This document shows, piece by piece, positions 25,478 through 35,836 of a stretch of DNA of 64,000 bases (position 1 is its first letter; the number at the start of each line of letters is the position of its first letter). The notes under the pieces are model-generated. The model searched no databases, was not told the origin of the DNA, and saw only the letters and a list, made by a program, of their open reading frames with translations. The stretch comes from Roseibium porphyridii (GTDB lineage Bacteria > Pseudomonadota > Alphaproteobacteria > Rhizobiales > Stappiaceae): NCBI RefSeq assembly GCF_026191725.2, contig NZ_CP120863.1, positions 5,188,001 through 5,252,000 on the forward strand. The letters run 5' to 3'. A program made the position numbers and the translations under genes.

Positions 25478-27193
25478 CTAAGCCGCTGCGACGTTTTTCA
25501 GGAACGTGTCCACTTCAGTTTCAAGTTCCGCAGTCCGGCTGGACAGGCTTCCGGACGCCTGAAGCACTTCGCTGGCCGAGTTGGACGTCTCATTAACAGC
25601 ACCAGACAAATCCGTCATGCAGCTGGACACGAATGTCGTGCCATTGGCCGCCAATTGGGCGTTCTGCGTGATTTCCTGTGTCGCAGAACCCTGCTCCTGG
25701 ACCGCCGTTGCTATGGAGTTTGTATAGGTGTTTACCTCGGCCATGATTTCGGTAATGCCCGTGATGGCCTGGACAGACTCTTTGGTTGCGTCCTGGATGG
25801 CGGCGATCTGGGCGCCGATTTCCTCGGTGGCTTTCGATGTCTGGGTCGCCAGTTCCTTGACCTCGGATGCAACGACCGCAAAACCCTTGCCGTGCTCACC
25901 CGCTCTGGCAGCCTCGATAGTGGCGTTGAGAGCAAGGAGGTTTGTCTGCTCGGCAATTGCCTGAATCAGAGTGACAACTTCACCGATCTTGGTTGCAGAT
26001 GCCGCAAGGCCCTCAACCTTGGAATTGGTGTTCTGCGTTTCCTCGGTCGCGCGTTCAACCACGTCGCTTGTCTGGGCAACCTGGCGCGAGATTTCCGAAA
26101 TGGATGCGGAAAGCTCTTCTGCGGCACTGGCAACCATCTGAACACTGTTTGTTGTCTCTTCAGCAGAAGACTGGGTCTCGGTCGCGCGACCGGAACTTTC
26201 TTCCGAAAGTTTGGACAGCTTTTCGGCAGTCTGGTCGAGTTGTGAAACATTTTCATTCACGTGACCAAGCACGCTCGCGACATTTGCCCGGAACTGCTCG
26301 ACCAACTGATTGACCTGGTCCTGGCGCTCCGTCGCAGCAGCCTCTGCATGCTGTTGCTGGTCGCTCAGCGCATTACGCTCCCGCGACCTTGCCCGCAGTG
26401 TCGACAACGCATTAGCAAGCTTGCCGATCTGATCCTCACGATCCGTAAACGGTATCTCCATATCAGTGGCGTCTGCTGCAATTTCCTCTGTCACATTGGT
26501 CAGTCGGCCAATGGGGCGCAGCTGGCGCTGAATGACAAACACCAAAAGACCAACAGCTACGAGAACAACCGGCAAGGCCAGCAGCAGGAACCGGGACATG
26601 ATCTCCGACACATTGGCCTGGACTGCCGACTTCAGAACACCGGCATAGAGAATGCCGATGATGTCACCGCCTGCGGTGAAAATTGGCTGGTAGACCGTGT
26701 AGTAGTCCTTGCCGAGGATTGTCGCCTGGCCGTGAAATGTCTTTCCGTTGGTCACGACCGGATAGACAGCGCCGTTCTGACCCAGCGGTGTGCCGACAGC
26801 TCGCTTGCCATCGCCCTTGATAATGTTTGTCGACTTGCGCCAGAAATCTCGTGACTCAGGATCCCAGGCAAAGACCGTTGCTGTTTCGCCGGTCATTCTG
26901 CCGATGGAATCGATCATCGCGTGGTCTGCGAACTCTGGAATCGCCGGCAATTCAACGCGCTTGACTTTGTCGTTCGCCGTCCACGCCAGTTTCGTGCCGT
27001 CGATTTCTTTCGACATGATCGTGGCAGCAATCCGCAGGTTGGCATCCTGTTTTTGCATCGCGGTCGTCTGAGCCTGATTGGAGGCAACCTGATAAACGAT
27101 CGCACCCACAATCAACATTGAAAGCGTCAGCAAGGTCGCACTGGTCAGAGCCAGAGATGATGTAACGCTCAGTGAGGAAAAGAAATTTCGCAT
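25478..27193 (-). CDS. Methyl-accepting chemotaxis protein
   Basis: A 571-residue inner-membrane chemoreceptor starting at the ATG at 27193. One membrane segment near the N-terminus ([20 protein letters not shown]) and one around residue 190-210 ([20 protein letters not shown]) bracket a periplasmic Cache-like sensor with the segment [25 protein letters not shown] linker follows, then the long coiled-coil signalling domain with the hairpin tip [21 protein letters not shown], which contacts CheA/CheW. Glutamine/glutamate methylation sites are expected on both sides of the tip. Ligand unknown, though small organic acids are typical for this sensor. Confidence 0.94.
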   Translation of the reverse strand: MRNFFSSLSVTSSLALTSATLLTLSMLIVGAIVYQVASNQAQTTAMQKQDANLRIAATIMSKEIDGTKLAWTANDKVKRVELPAIPEFADHAMIDSIGRMTGETATVFAWDPESRDFWRKSTNIIKGDGKRAVGTPLGQNGAVYPVVTNGKTFHGQATILGKDYYTVYQPIFTAGGDIIGILYAGVLKSAVQANVSEIMSRFLLLALPVVLVAVGLLVFVIQRQLRPIGRLTNVTEEIAADATDMEIPFTDREDQIGKLANALSTLRARSRERNALSDQQQHAEAAATERQDQVNQLVEQFRANVASVLGHVNENVSQLDQTAEKLSKLSEESSGRATETQSSAEETTNSVQMVASAAEELSASISEISRQVAQTSDVVERATEETQNTNSKVEGLAASATKIGEVVTLIQAIAEQTNLLALNATIEAARAGEHGKGFAVVASEVKELATQTSKATEEIGAQIAAIQDATKESVQAITGITEIMAEVNTYTNSIATAVQEQGSATQEITQNAQLAANGTTFVSSCMTDLSGAVNETSNSASEVLQASGSLSSRTAELETEVDTFLKNVAAA

Positions 27194-27468
27194 GAAGCCC
27201 ACCCTAGAGAATCTACAGGCAGAACTTGCAGGCATTGTCCTAAATTAAGTGTAAATACTTGGAGCAAATAAAACCAACTCACCCTCAAAAATAGAATACC
27301 CCTAATCCAACTAACTTATGAGTGCAATCCTTCAATTCAGCGATCTTTTTCTTCGTATTTCTTACAATACGAGGAGCGCGAACACGCTTTTACGCATCGG
27401 CAATTCAGATCTGAAACCGACTCAAGCTCAGGCTGAAATCGCAAAAAGGGTATCGCACCGCTTTGTTT

Positions 27469-28329
27469 CTATGAGCTTTGATCAAGAAACGCGGCGCGAA
27501 TGGTGGATTTCATCGTTGCCCGTGGTTTGCTGTCATTGAGGTCGGCTGACGCCATGACCAGTTTTGATGTCGGCGTCAGAGCAAGATTGTAGGCTTGATT
27601 GACGACTTTCAGTCCTGCATGGAGAGAGGAGCGACCCAGAACCCCTATTGCAATTCCCGCTTCGACCGCGGCGACAACGCCGGAGACGCTTTGACTGGAA
27701 TAGGCGATGCGATAGGACTTGCCGCTGTCTTCCAGAGACTTGATAGCAGCGTCACGCCACCAACAGGAAACATCGAACAGGGCAACCGGAAGCACATCGA
27801 CGCCTGAAAAATCATGGTCGCGTGCACATACCCAGCATGTGGGGTCCTCGGCCAGAACTTCTTCACCTGCGCCTGGGGCACTGACTTCATAGATGGCCAG
27901 ATCAAGATCTTTCTTGTGAAGTGCCTCCGGAAACCCTGCGCTGATCGCGCAGGTAACATCGAGTTCCACTGCCGGGTGCTGGCGAGCAAAGTCTGCGATG
28001 ATCCGTGTCAGCCTTGCCCGGCCATGATCGTCGGGGATTCCGAGACGAAGTTTGCCCTCAATCCTGACATCCTTAAGATCGCGCAACACCGTATCAAGGC
28101 GTGCGGTAACATCCTGCGCAACGGGTACGAGCGTCCGCCCGACTTCGGTCAACACAACGCCCCGCCCGTGGCGCTCGAAAACGGGTTGACCAAGAATTTC
28201 TTCCAACCGCTTGATCTGGATGCTGGTGGCCGATTGCGAGCGGTGAATTTTCGCTGCTCCGTCTGTCACGCTGCCCGTATGGGCAACTGCCAGAAAGGTA
28301 CGCAGCAATTCGCTGTCGAGATTCTGCAT
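27469..28329 (-). CDS. LysR-family transcriptional regulator
   Basis: A 286-residue LysR regulator from the ATG at 28329. HTH segment: LAVAHTGSVTDGAAKIHRSQSATS, described in part, followed by IKRLEEILGQPVFERHGRGV. The effector domain begins near residue 90. It is divergent from the predicted permease gene and the gap holds a TGAAAC-N5-GTTTCA palindrome, a LysR-type site. It most likely controls that permease. Confidence 0.92.
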   Translation of the reverse strand: MQNLDSELLRTFLAVAHTGSVTDGAAKIHRSQSATSIQIKRLEEILGQPVFERHGRGVVLTEVGRTLVPVAQDVTARLDTVLRDLKDVRIEGKLRLGIPDDHGRARLTRIIADFARQHPAVELDVTCAISAGFPEALHKKDLDLAIYEVSAPGAGEEVLAEDPTCWVCARDHDFSGVDVLPVALFDVSCWWRDAAIKSLEDSGKSYRIAYSSQSVSGVVAAVEAGIAIGVLGRSSLHAGLKVVNQAYNLALTPTSKLVMASADLNDSKPRATMKSTIRAAFLDQSS

Positions 28330-28351
28330 TCGTTTTTTCAATACCTGATAT

Positions 28352-28368
28352 TGAAACTATCCGTTTCA
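28352..28368. promoter_or_regulatory. LysR-type operator between regulator and permease
   Basis: TGAAAC (28352-28357) and GTTTCA (28363-28368) form a perfect inverted repeat with a five-base spacer. It contains the T-N11-A pattern of LysR sites and lies between the divergent LysR and permease genes. Confidence 0.65.
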
Positions 28369-28416
28369 TATATGTCTCTTTGTTCCTTAGGCTGCAAGGC
28401 CAAAGGAGAATTCGCC

Positions 28417-29439
28417 ATGGCTGATCACGCAGTCCCGATGACGCAAAGAAGAAGGTACCTGGCCGTTTACGGTTGTGGTCTTGCGATCCTGATCGCCGCG
28501 GGTTTCAACTGGCCGGAACAGGCCTTGAACGTGGCTGTCTTCGTTTCCTGGGGGTTGATCAGTGTGGCTCCCATTGTCATCCCGGGAATTCTCTTGACGG
28601 CATGGATCATCGCCAGCGGAGCGGATGCCCATATTGCCAGCGTATTTGACGGGCGAACCGGGAAAACCATCTTCGCCGCTGCCCTGATCGGAGCAATTAC
28701 ACCGGTTTGCGGTGTGACGGTGCTCCCGATGATGGCAGGTCTGCTTGCTGCCGGCGTGCCCCTTGCCCCGATCATGGCGTTCTGGCTTTCGTCTCCGGTC
28801 ACCGACCCGGCGATGCTTGCAACCACGGCTGCAACACTCGGACTATCCTTTGCCGTGGGCAAAACTGTTGCCGCCTTTGGCCTTGGACTGTTCGGCGGCG
28901 CGATAACAGCCCTTTTTGCCCAGCGCCCCTGGGCCAAATCTGCGTTGCGTGATACCGGGCTCGCTCAACGGCTGAGTACCAAACGTTGTGCCGGTGACGT
29001 CAGTTATGATCCTTGGGTCTGGCAGACACCCTCGCGCAGGAGCGCGTTCGCCGCGCAGTTTCTGGCAACATCACGATTGATCGTCATCTGTCTGGTTCCC
29101 GCATTCGCAGCCGAATATGCCCTGAACGCCGCGCTTACGCCGGACGCGCTTGCCGCTTACGTCGGTGAAGATCAATGGTGGGCGATCCCGGCAGCCGTCT
29201 TTGTTGGTGCACCGGCTTATATCGATGGATACGCGGCCCTGCCGCTGACCAGAGGTTTGATCGACAATGGAATGGCGCCCGGCGCAGCGATGGCTTTTCT
29301 GGTCTCCGGCGGCGTGGTCAGCATCTGGGGCGCGATGGCAATTGCCCCAATTCTGAAACTGAAACCATTCTTGCTATACCTGATCCTGGCTGTTCTCGGG
29401 TCACTTGCCGCAGGCTATGCGTTTCAATGGATTGTGTAG
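28417..29439 (+). CDS. DUF318/ArsP-like permease
   Basis: A 340-residue inner-membrane protein with about 8-9 hydrophobic segments. It matches the UPF0718/DUF318 permease group, which includes the organoarsenical exporter ArsP: two related halves, each with a TPVCGVTVLPMMAGLLAAGVP or GAPAYIDGYAALPLTRGLID-like loop, described in part. The cysteine motif typical of ArsP (two adjacent-type Cys before GV) is reduced to one Cys here, so arsenical export is doubtful. The ATG at 28417 has AAAGGAG eight bases upstream. Regulated by the divergent LysR gene. Confidence 0.83.
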   Translation: MADHAVPMTQRRRYLAVYGCGLAILIAAGFNWPEQALNVAVFVSWGLISVAPIVIPGILLTAWIIASGADAHIASVFDGRTGKTIFAAALIGAITPVCGVTVLPMMAGLLAAGVPLAPIMAFWLSSPVTDPAMLATTAATLGLSFAVGKTVAAFGLGLFGGAITALFAQRPWAKSALRDTGLAQRLSTKRCAGDVSYDPWVWQTPSRRSAFAAQFLATSRLIVICLVPAFAAEYALNAALTPDALAAYVGEDQWWAIPAAVFVGAPAYIDGYAALPLTRGLIDNGMAPGAAMAFLVSGGVVSIWGAMAIAPILKLKPFLLYLILAVLGSLAAGYAFQWIV

Positions 29440-29473
29440 TCTCGATGGCGTTACAAAGCCTCATCTGCCCATC

Positions 29474-30067
29474 TCAGATTTTTCGCGACAGGATCAGCAC
29501 AAACGGATCGACACTGCCTGCCATGCCGGCCTCTTCACCTTCCGTTTGATGCGTGATTTCGAATCCGGCGTCTTCAAGAAGACCGGCCAGTTCTGTTGTC
29601 TCATAGTAGGTATAAAAGCGACCGAACCTGTCCCGGCTTTCCCCTTTGCCACGCTTCATGCCGATATGAAAAACGCCTGCTCCAAGGAGCGCTTTGTTCA
29701 ATTTCGTCAAATGCGACGGAAGATCATGGCGGGGTGCATGCAACAGACTGAAATTTGCCCAAACGCCCTGATAACGCCCTTCGGGGACAGGATCATCAAA
29801 CGTGCCGACCCTTGCCGAAAGACCAAATCTATCATTTGCAATTGCCACCATCTCCGGAGAAGCGTCGACAGGATCCGGGTTAAAGCCAGCAGCCTTCAAG
29901 TGAAATGATGACGCCGCCGGACCGCATCCCCAATCAAGGACATTTGCACCGGCAGGCAAAAGCGACATGAATTTCGACAATGAGCCACTGGGAGCATCCG
30001 TAACAAACCGCTTGGCGTAGTCACCCGCCTTGTCATCGTAGATCCGTATCGTTTCTTCGTCGGCCAT
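29474..30067 (-). CDS. Class I SAM-dependent methyltransferase
   Basis: A 197-residue methyltransferase from the ATG at 30067 (MADEETIRIYDDKAGDYAK). Motif I for SAM binding is VLDWGCGPAASSFHL; motif II and the acidic residue follow at PVDASPEMVAIA; LLHAPRHDLPSHL is near the catalytic core. The frame continues upstream by 32 residues without similarity, and no ribosome site is clear for either start. It lies downstream of the large secreted protein gene on the same strand. Substrate unknown. Confidence 0.85.
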   Translation of the reverse strand: MADEETIRIYDDKAGDYAKRFVTDAPSGSLSKFMSLLPAGANVLDWGCGPAASSFHLKAAGFNPDPVDASPEMVAIANDRFGLSARVGTFDDPVPEGRYQGVWANFSLLHAPRHDLPSHLTKLNKALLGAGVFHIGMKRGKGESRDRFGRFYTYYETTELAGLLEDAGFEITHQTEGEEAGMAGSVDPFVLILSRKI

Positions 30068-30263
30068 TCCAGGTGTCCAGGTCGCAGCCCGCTTGCCAGT
30101 CACTTCTGTCTCTTTAGTTGAAACGAAGCGGAAAGCGGCCCTTAGTGTGTCAGAACTCACCAACAGACATATTTGGTTTCTGCCGTCTCGTGAAGGCGTG
30201 GCAGGTGTTCAGTATTGTTAGCGCGGGCAACATCCTATGTGTCGCAACATCCGCTCAAACCAC

Positions 30264-33200
30264 TCAATCAGATTTGAACACTCCCAAAAGCTCTAACTCG
30301 AGGTTGATAGAGTTGCGGGCCTCGACAGTGATCATGGTTCCGCGCCCGAGCAGGGCCGGACTATTTCTCAGGATACCTGGTTGGCGTTTCGTCACGTTTT
30401 GTGGCCCGCTGTTGCCTTCGATCTGCACCAGAATTCCACGAGGCGTTCCGACAGGAGCTTCAGGGATAACGAAAGTTGACAAACCTCTCTTGCGTCCGAG
30501 GTGGGGCGCAGCTGGTGCGAGTGCCTGTCCACCAAGCACGCTATTCTCAAAACGGGCTGCACGCCGCCCTTCTTGCGTGGAAGGAATGATGCGTACGGCC
30601 GTTGTGAGCGGGAGCAACGACAGTCCGACCGGATCGTCGCTGTAGCCCATGACGAGAATAGAACCAGCGCGTCCGCTCACTTCACCATTCAGCATGGCAA
30701 CTGCATTGATTTCAGGTCCGCCGTCGTCAATCGGGATAAAGGCCACAAAATCCACTTCTGAATTTGGTATATCAGTTGCCCGTTTCGCGTCATCGTTGCT
30801 TTCGAAGGTCTGGATGTCTTCTTTGATGGAAGCCCTTACAGACAGACCCGGCGTGTCGGTGTTGAAGAAATTTGCCGTTAGAGTGCTGCTGCTCTGTTCT
30901 GAGTGATGCCAATTGGCATTGTGTCTGTGCGCAGAACGGGAAAGTGAAATTTCTTCCGCGCGAACGGGCGCAACGACGCTTTCGAAATGCTCGGCTGTTT
31001 CAGCCGTCGGCTCACGGTATTCCGCTGCCAGACGATCTCCGCCCGGCATCATAAGTTCATCCGGCCTTGGCGGCTCCGTATCTGCCAGGACGCGAAGTCG
31101 GGGTTTCAGCAGCTGCTTTGCGGAAAAGGAGGGCTGCCAGTTCGCGTTGTTGCTGGCACCGGCTGCCACATAAGCTGCAGCTGCTATGCCGGGTTGTTTG
31201 ACATAACGAATATTCATGACAGGGGCGCAGCTTTTTGAATTGCCACCCTTGGCATCCGTGCATCTGACGCTTGCCGCCTTCCTGCCGGGCTGACAGCTAT
31301 AGGTGAACGCACTGCCAGAGCCGCTTACCGACCCGGCACCCGCAACCGAACAAGCGGCCTCACCACTAGGGCTACCGACAGAGAAAGGCAGGGTTTCTGC
31401 GCCTTGACAAACCAGTTCCTGGGGCAGGAACACCCGTGCATCCGGATCACGCACATCAATTGCGCGGGTGAAAACCGGAGCCGGTGCACACATGCTGTCC
31501 GGATCCTGCTCCAACTGGGCCGTCACAGTGATCTGTTGCGAACACCCCTCGATCGTCTCAGGCGCGATGAAGGTACCGGTTTGCCCGACAACCGGACCGA
31601 TACTGCCTTTGTCGCCAATCACGCCGAACCGGACTGTGCCTGGAAGGGCATTGTCCATTTCCAGTGCGACCGACATGCCGCCGCCTGGTGCAATCGTGGC
31701 CTCCTCAAGCTTGATACGGCCGGTAGCCGGGGCGAATTGACCGCGCGCGAGGCTCGGCGCAACGCGATAGCCATACCCGAATGCATTGTCCTTGTTGACG
31801 CGCAGTGTCGCAGACACAGAAAAGGCCTCCTCATTCCCCTGCCAACACGCCGTAATGCAGCCATCCTTACCTATGCTTACAGGGCCCCGGTGCGTTCGAA
31901 GCTCAACATGCTTGCTGATCTGCTCAGGTGTCAGTGTAATTGGACCCCAGACCTTGGCTGGCGTGCGTCGGATTTCAAATGCAGGGCCACCGCTTTTTTC
32001 AAGTTCCAATAGGGCTTCCTTGATTGCCATATTGAGAAGTTGAGCCTTCGTGGCTTGTTCAATGCGCCCATATGGATTGCCAACTTTCTTTTCAAAGCCG
32101 TCAGCAGCATTCAGCAGCTGATTTGCACGAGCGGATTTGAGACGCGTCTTGAGCGTCCCCTTGAGCTTTGGATGGTTAAGCGCTGCCTCAACAAGCGGTA
32201 TGATGATTTTTGCCATCAGCTCCGCATCCGCACCGCCCTGACTGTAGACGAGGTCGATTTTCGGATCAGAATACGCGGTGACCTTCACGACCAGTGGCAT
32301 GCAGCTGTTGTCATTAATCTTGCGCTGCGCGCCACGTTCCAAATCTGCGCTAATCTCAAGATGCTTCGGCAAATTGTGCAATTCCTCGCGCAGCTTGTTG
32401 CTGACTGCCGAAAAGAGGACATCGGAAACCAGCACACCAATACCTCCTCCCGCGACAGCGCCAGCGCCGGTGGCAGAAAGGGAATTGCCAACGGCGTCGT
32501 AGCCTTTCTTGTCTGTTTCCTTAAGGTCCCTGTCCTTCAGCATCTCCAAAAGTCGCTCAAAGGAGATTTTCTCCGGTCCTGTGGACGCCCGCCATACTCT
32601 TGTTTTGGCGACCGGTCGCATCGATGCATGTTGAATTACAGGGGACTGCAGATTGAGGTCTCCGCGATCTCTCAGAAGAGCTGCGGGAAAATACAAATCG
32701 AACAGGCGTGCCAGATCCTGATCGAAGCGCTCCGGTTGCGGTGAAAGCTCTCGCTCGATTTCCAGCAGACTAACAAGATTGATTGGGTTCTCATCAGAGA
32801 ACATCGCGAAATAGTACATTGCCAGCTGGGACACTTCGACGGGCAGCGTCGCCGGTGCATTCAGGAAGTCCGAGACCGCCTTTTCTTCCGTCCAGCCGAG
32901 CCGGGAAAGCCGCAAGCGAAGCAAATAATCCAGTATTGCCAAACGATCCCCGATGGAGCCGCTCAAGGGTTCTGCTCCGGTGACTTCGAATGCAATAGCG
33001 GGATGTGCCAGTCCTTCGAAATCAAGATAGGCCGGCCCTTCAACGTCGAACGGTAACCGGATCAGCCACGCAGACGCGCCGGACCCCGGATCCAATTCCA
33101 GCCGGTCGAAGTCCAGCTGCCCACCAATTTCCTGATCCGGCCCCTTCTCCGGCCGAAGCCAGATCTTGCCTTCAAAGTCGAGTGGTACATTGTCCACCCG

Positions 33201-33521
33201 CACCAAAGATCCAGCCGGAACGACAGACCCCATGTTCGGATCCAGTCCGAGATCAGCAGCAAATATCGGAGGTTCACTTTCGACCTCGTCCGGTTGAGGT
33301 GCTCCGATGTCAATGCCGGTTCGGATCTTGAAATCGAGGTCCGCCAACTCTTCAAGCAGTTTGCTGGCCTCCTCGATCGACATACTGCCATCGACAATGG
33401 CTTCGGTCACCCGCTTCATGTCGGCAGCAATCTCATCGAGCTTGGCCTGATCGGGATCCTGCGCCTGTGCCGCAAGCAAAGTGAAGACACTGAAGAAAAG
33501 AACCAAAAAACAAAATCTCAA
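30264..33521 (-). CDS. Large secreted protein of unknown function (1085 residues)
   Basis: Not recognised. It starts at TTG with a strong GGAGG nine bases upstream and has a signal peptide ending in AQA. Regions by eye: an Asp/Glu-rich helical stretch (25-75); beta-rich parts around 85-180; a mixed helical part (190-540) with a Gly/Ala patch GAGAVAGGGIGVLVSD that may touch a membrane; Cys-rich beta-sandwich-like repeats (560-800) with sentences such as CQGAETLPFSVGSPSGEAAC; and a C-terminal beta domain. Ig-like or bacterial adhesion folds are possible. It stands alone behind the AraC gene and upstream of the methyltransferase. Confidence 0.7.
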   Translation of the reverse strand: MRFCFLVLFFSVFTLLAAQAQDPDQAKLDEIAADMKRVTEAIVDGSMSIEEASKLLEELADLDFKIRTGIDIGAPQPDEVESEPPIFAADLGLDPNMGSVVPAGSLVRVDNVPLDFEGKIWLRPEKGPDQEIGGQLDFDRLELDPGSGASAWLIRLPFDVEGPAYLDFEGLAHPAIAFEVTGAEPLSGSIGDRLAILDYLLRLRLSRLGWTEEKAVSDFLNAPATLPVEVSQLAMYYFAMFSDENPINLVSLLEIERELSPQPERFDQDLARLFDLYFPAALLRDRGDLNLQSPVIQHASMRPVAKTRVWRASTGPEKISFERLLEMLKDRDLKETDKKGYDAVGNSLSATGAGAVAGGGIGVLVSDVLFSAVSNKLREELHNLPKHLEISADLERGAQRKINDNSCMPLVVKVTAYSDPKIDLVYSQGGADAELMAKIIIPLVEAALNHPKLKGTLKTRLKSARANQLLNAADGFEKKVGNPYGRIEQATKAQLLNMAIKEALLELEKSGGPAFEIRRTPAKVWGPITLTPEQISKHVELRTHRGPVSIGKDGCITACWQGNEEAFSVSATLRVNKDNAFGYGYRVAPSLARGQFAPATGRIKLEEATIAPGGGMSVALEMDNALPGTVRFGVIGDKGSIGPVVGQTGTFIAPETIEGCSQQITVTAQLEQDPDSMCAPAPVFTRAIDVRDPDARVFLPQELVCQGAETLPFSVGSPSGEAACSVAGAGSVSGSGSAFTYSCQPGRKAASVRCTDAKGGNSKSCAPVMNIRYVKQPGIAAAAYVAAGASNNANWQPSFSAKQLLKPRLRVLADTEPPRPDELMMPGGDRLAAEYREPTAETAEHFESVVAPVRAEEISLSRSAHRHNANWHHSEQSSSTLTANFFNTDTPGLSVRASIKEDIQTFESNDDAKRATDIPNSEVDFVAFIPIDDGGPEINAVAMLNGEVSGRAGSILVMGYSDDPVGLSLLPLTTAVRIIPSTQEGRRAARFENSVLGGQALAPAAPHLGRKRGLSTFVIPEAPVGTPRGILVQIEGNSGPQNVTKRQPGILRNSPALLGRGTMITVEARNSINLELELLGVFKSD

Positions 33522-33802
33522 GGCTCGAGGCCTCCATTAGTTTCATTGAGAATGAACAGGCTCAAAGCTCTGAAAGCGATTGGTCTCCAGGCAATTTGTA
33601 GAGCGCCTCAGCTCGCCGACAGAAGGTATTCAAAAGCCAGTCAAGGACTACAAAAACGGCACAGCCCAGTCCCAGTTTCAGCTTAGTCAAGCCATCAGAC
33701 AGGGCCAACCTATGGAAACCAATAGGTCTGTAATCCTTGTCCTCAAATCCTTGTAACCATGTTCGCTCTCGAACTCTCAATTCGTTGCCCTATAGTTTGG
33801 GC

Positions 33803-34822
33803 ATGGGGCAAATATCGGCAGTATTCGTTCAAAAAGTCGTGGATGTCGGATCGCGCTCGAAAGCGGATCAGGCGCGGCACCGGCATCACTTGTTGCGGTC
33901 CGTCGGAGTCGATCCGGATGCCGCGATCGATCCCAAGTTCATGATTGCCGACGACGCTTATTATGCACTTTGCGAAAGAGTGGTCCGGGAAGACCCCGAG
34001 GGTGCTTCGGTCAGTATTCGTGTCGGCTCGTCAATGCGCTGCGATGACTACGGCGCTTTTGGTCTGGCCTGGAAATCAGCTATTGATCTGAGAGGATCCT
34101 ACCAGCGTTCAGAACGCTACGGGCGCGTCTTGACCAGTGTCAGTACATATGAGCTTGAAGAAGATGAGGGCAGGCACTTTATGGTGCTGCACCGGACAGG
34201 TGACCGCCGCCTGGGTATGCGCATTTCGAACGAACAGACCATCGTAGCCATCACGCAAATAAGCCGCGAGGTCAGCGTACAGCCTTTTGTGCCCAAGGCT
34301 GTCCACTTCAAGCATGCAGCTCCCGATGATCTTTCGGCGCACCGCGCATTTTTCGGTTGTCCACTTCATTTCAGCTCGGACCGGGACGCACTTGAAGTTT
34401 CACCTGAACACCTGAATGCGCCGAACCGGCTTGGCGATACCAGTATTTCCGCATTTTTCGATGCTTATCTGGATCAGGAAGTTGCGGTTTTGCCAGCCAA
34501 TGAAGAGATCGAACAACGCGTACGTCCCCTGATCCTTCGGGCGTTGAGCCAGGGAGTGCCAAGTATTGCAGACGTTGCGGCGCATCTGGGTCTGAGTGCG
34601 CGCACATTGCAACGGCGTCTTGCAGCGCAGGGGCGCGCCTTTCAGGACCTTGTCGATGAAACCCGTCAGGAACTCGCCGTCCGCCTGCTTTTAAGGACGG
34701 ACTATGCTCTTGCAGAAGTGGCGTTTCTGACAGGCTTTGCTGAACAAAGCACCTTTACGCGTGCCTTCAAGCGTTGGCGAGGCGAAACCCCCGCCTCCTT
34801 CCGCCGGAGTGCACAGGCCTAG
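33803..34822 (+). CDS. AraC-family transcriptional regulator
   Basis: A 339-residue regulator from the ATG at 33803. The N-terminal 190 residues match the AraC-type arabinose-binding-like domain DUF4186-free group of OruR/ArgR-like regulators (FMIADDAYYALCERVVREDP). The C-terminal 100 residues hold two HTHs, PSIADVAAHLGLSARTLQRRL and LAEVAFLTGFAEQSTFTRAF. It is followed 105 bases later by the NmrA-like reductase gene in the same direction, a plausible target. Confidence 0.9.
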   Translation: MGQISAVFVQKVVDVGSRSKADQARHRHHLLRSVGVDPDAAIDPKFMIADDAYYALCERVVREDPEGASVSIRVGSSMRCDDYGAFGLAWKSAIDLRGSYQRSERYGRVLTSVSTYELEEDEGRHFMVLHRTGDRRLGMRISNEQTIVAITQISREVSVQPFVPKAVHFKHAAPDDLSAHRAFFGCPLHFSSDRDALEVSPEHLNAPNRLGDTSISAFFDAYLDQEVAVLPANEEIEQRVRPLILRALSQGVPSIADVAAHLGLSARTLQRRLAAQGRAFQDLVDETRQELAVRLLLRTDYALAEVAFLTGFAEQSTFTRAFKRWRGETPASFRRSAQA

Positions 34823-34927
34823 AATTGGCATGACAGGCCAAAACTGTGACACGCAAGGTCAATACGTCCGGCACCCCATTTTCCTATTCCTTCCTTCGAA
34901 AATTGCTTCTAGCGAAGGAGATATCAA

Positions 34928-35755
34928 ATGCAGTCAAGACCAACTCTCGTCATCGGTGCAACCGGCAAAACAGGCTCACGCGTCGCATCGCTCCTCAAAC
35001 ACAAAGGATTGCCGGTCCGGCATGGATCGCGTGGCGCTGACATCCCATTTAACTGGGACAACCCGGAGACATGGAAGCCGGCGCTTGAAAACGTAAATCG
35101 TGCCTATGTCACCTACTTCCCCGACATTGCTGTCCCCGGCGCCGTTGAAAAGGTGGAGGCCTTGGCTGCTGCCGCGAAATCAGCAGGTGTCGAACGCCTC
35201 GTCATGCTGACAGGACGCGGGGAACACCATGCAATGCAGGGAGAAGAAGCCGTCCGTGCGTCCGGTGTCGACTACACGCTGATCCGCGCCTCCTGGTTTG
35301 CGCAAAATTTTTCAGAAGGCTATTTGCGTGAGCCGGTCCTCGCGGGCGTATTGCCAATGCCGGGCGGAGACGTGTTGGAGCCAATCATCGATATTGATGA
35401 TATTGCAGATGTCGCCGTGGCGGCGCTGACGGAAGACCGTCACTCCGATGAACTCTATGAAGTGACCGGCCCGCGCTTGATGACTTTCTCGCAAATGGCC
35501 GACGAACTCGGATCGGCTCTTGGTCGCCCAATCCGGCACATTCCGATCAGCTTCGATGAGTTCCGTGCAAGCGTCGCCGAAGTTGCCGGGCCGGCGATAG
35601 CAGACGTCTTTGAAGCCATTGCCCGCGAGACGCTGGACGGCCGCAACGCTCACCTGGCGAACGGAGTCGAACGTGCAATCGGCAAAAAACCCAGGGATTT
35701 TTCGGAGTTCACCGTCAAGGCCGCTCAGGCTGGTGCATGGACCGATGCTGCTTGA
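34928..35755 (+). CDS. NmrA-like NAD(P)-binding reductase
   Basis: A 275-residue atypical short-chain dehydrogenase of the NmrA/QorB type. The cofactor motif is LVIGATGKTGSRVA at about residues 7-20; the typical MLTGRGEHH and IRASWFAQNFSEGYL segments are present, but the usual Tyr-x-x-x-Lys pair is not. AAGGAG lies seven bases before the ATG. These proteins reduce quinones or act as redox sensors; the role here is unknown. The following hairpin ends the transcript. Confidence 0.88.
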   Translation: MQSRPTLVIGATGKTGSRVASLLKHKGLPVRHGSRGADIPFNWDNPETWKPALENVNRAYVTYFPDIAVPGAVEKVEALAAAAKSAGVERLVMLTGRGEHHAMQGEEAVRASGVDYTLIRASWFAQNFSEGYLREPVLAGVLPMPGGDVLEPIIDIDDIADVAVAALTEDRHSDELYEVTGPRLMTFSQMADELGSALGRPIRHIPISFDEFRASVAEVAGPAIADVFEAIARETLDGRNAHLANGVERAIGKKPRDFSEFTVKAAQAGAWTDAA

Positions 35756-35782
35756 ACAGACCCAAAATGGTTCCCGCAAACG

Positions 35783-35810
35783 AAACCGACCCGGAACACC
35801 GGGTCGGTTT
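35783..35810. terminator. Strong hairpin after the NmrA gene
   Basis: AAACCGACCCGG (35783-35794), AACA, CCGGGTCGGTTT (35799-35810): a perfect 12-bp stem. The AAA/TTT ends can act in both directions, so it probably terminates both the NmrA gene (+) and the convergent LysR gene (-). Confidence 0.82.
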
Positions 35811-35836
35811 CAGCAGGCAAGCACTCACTGGTGCTA

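Noticed and set aside
25412..26245. 277-residue open frame on the plus strand inside the chemoreceptor
   Set aside because: It is the mirror of the repetitive, GC-rich signalling domain and includes the terminator; low-complexity Gly/Leu/Arg composition.
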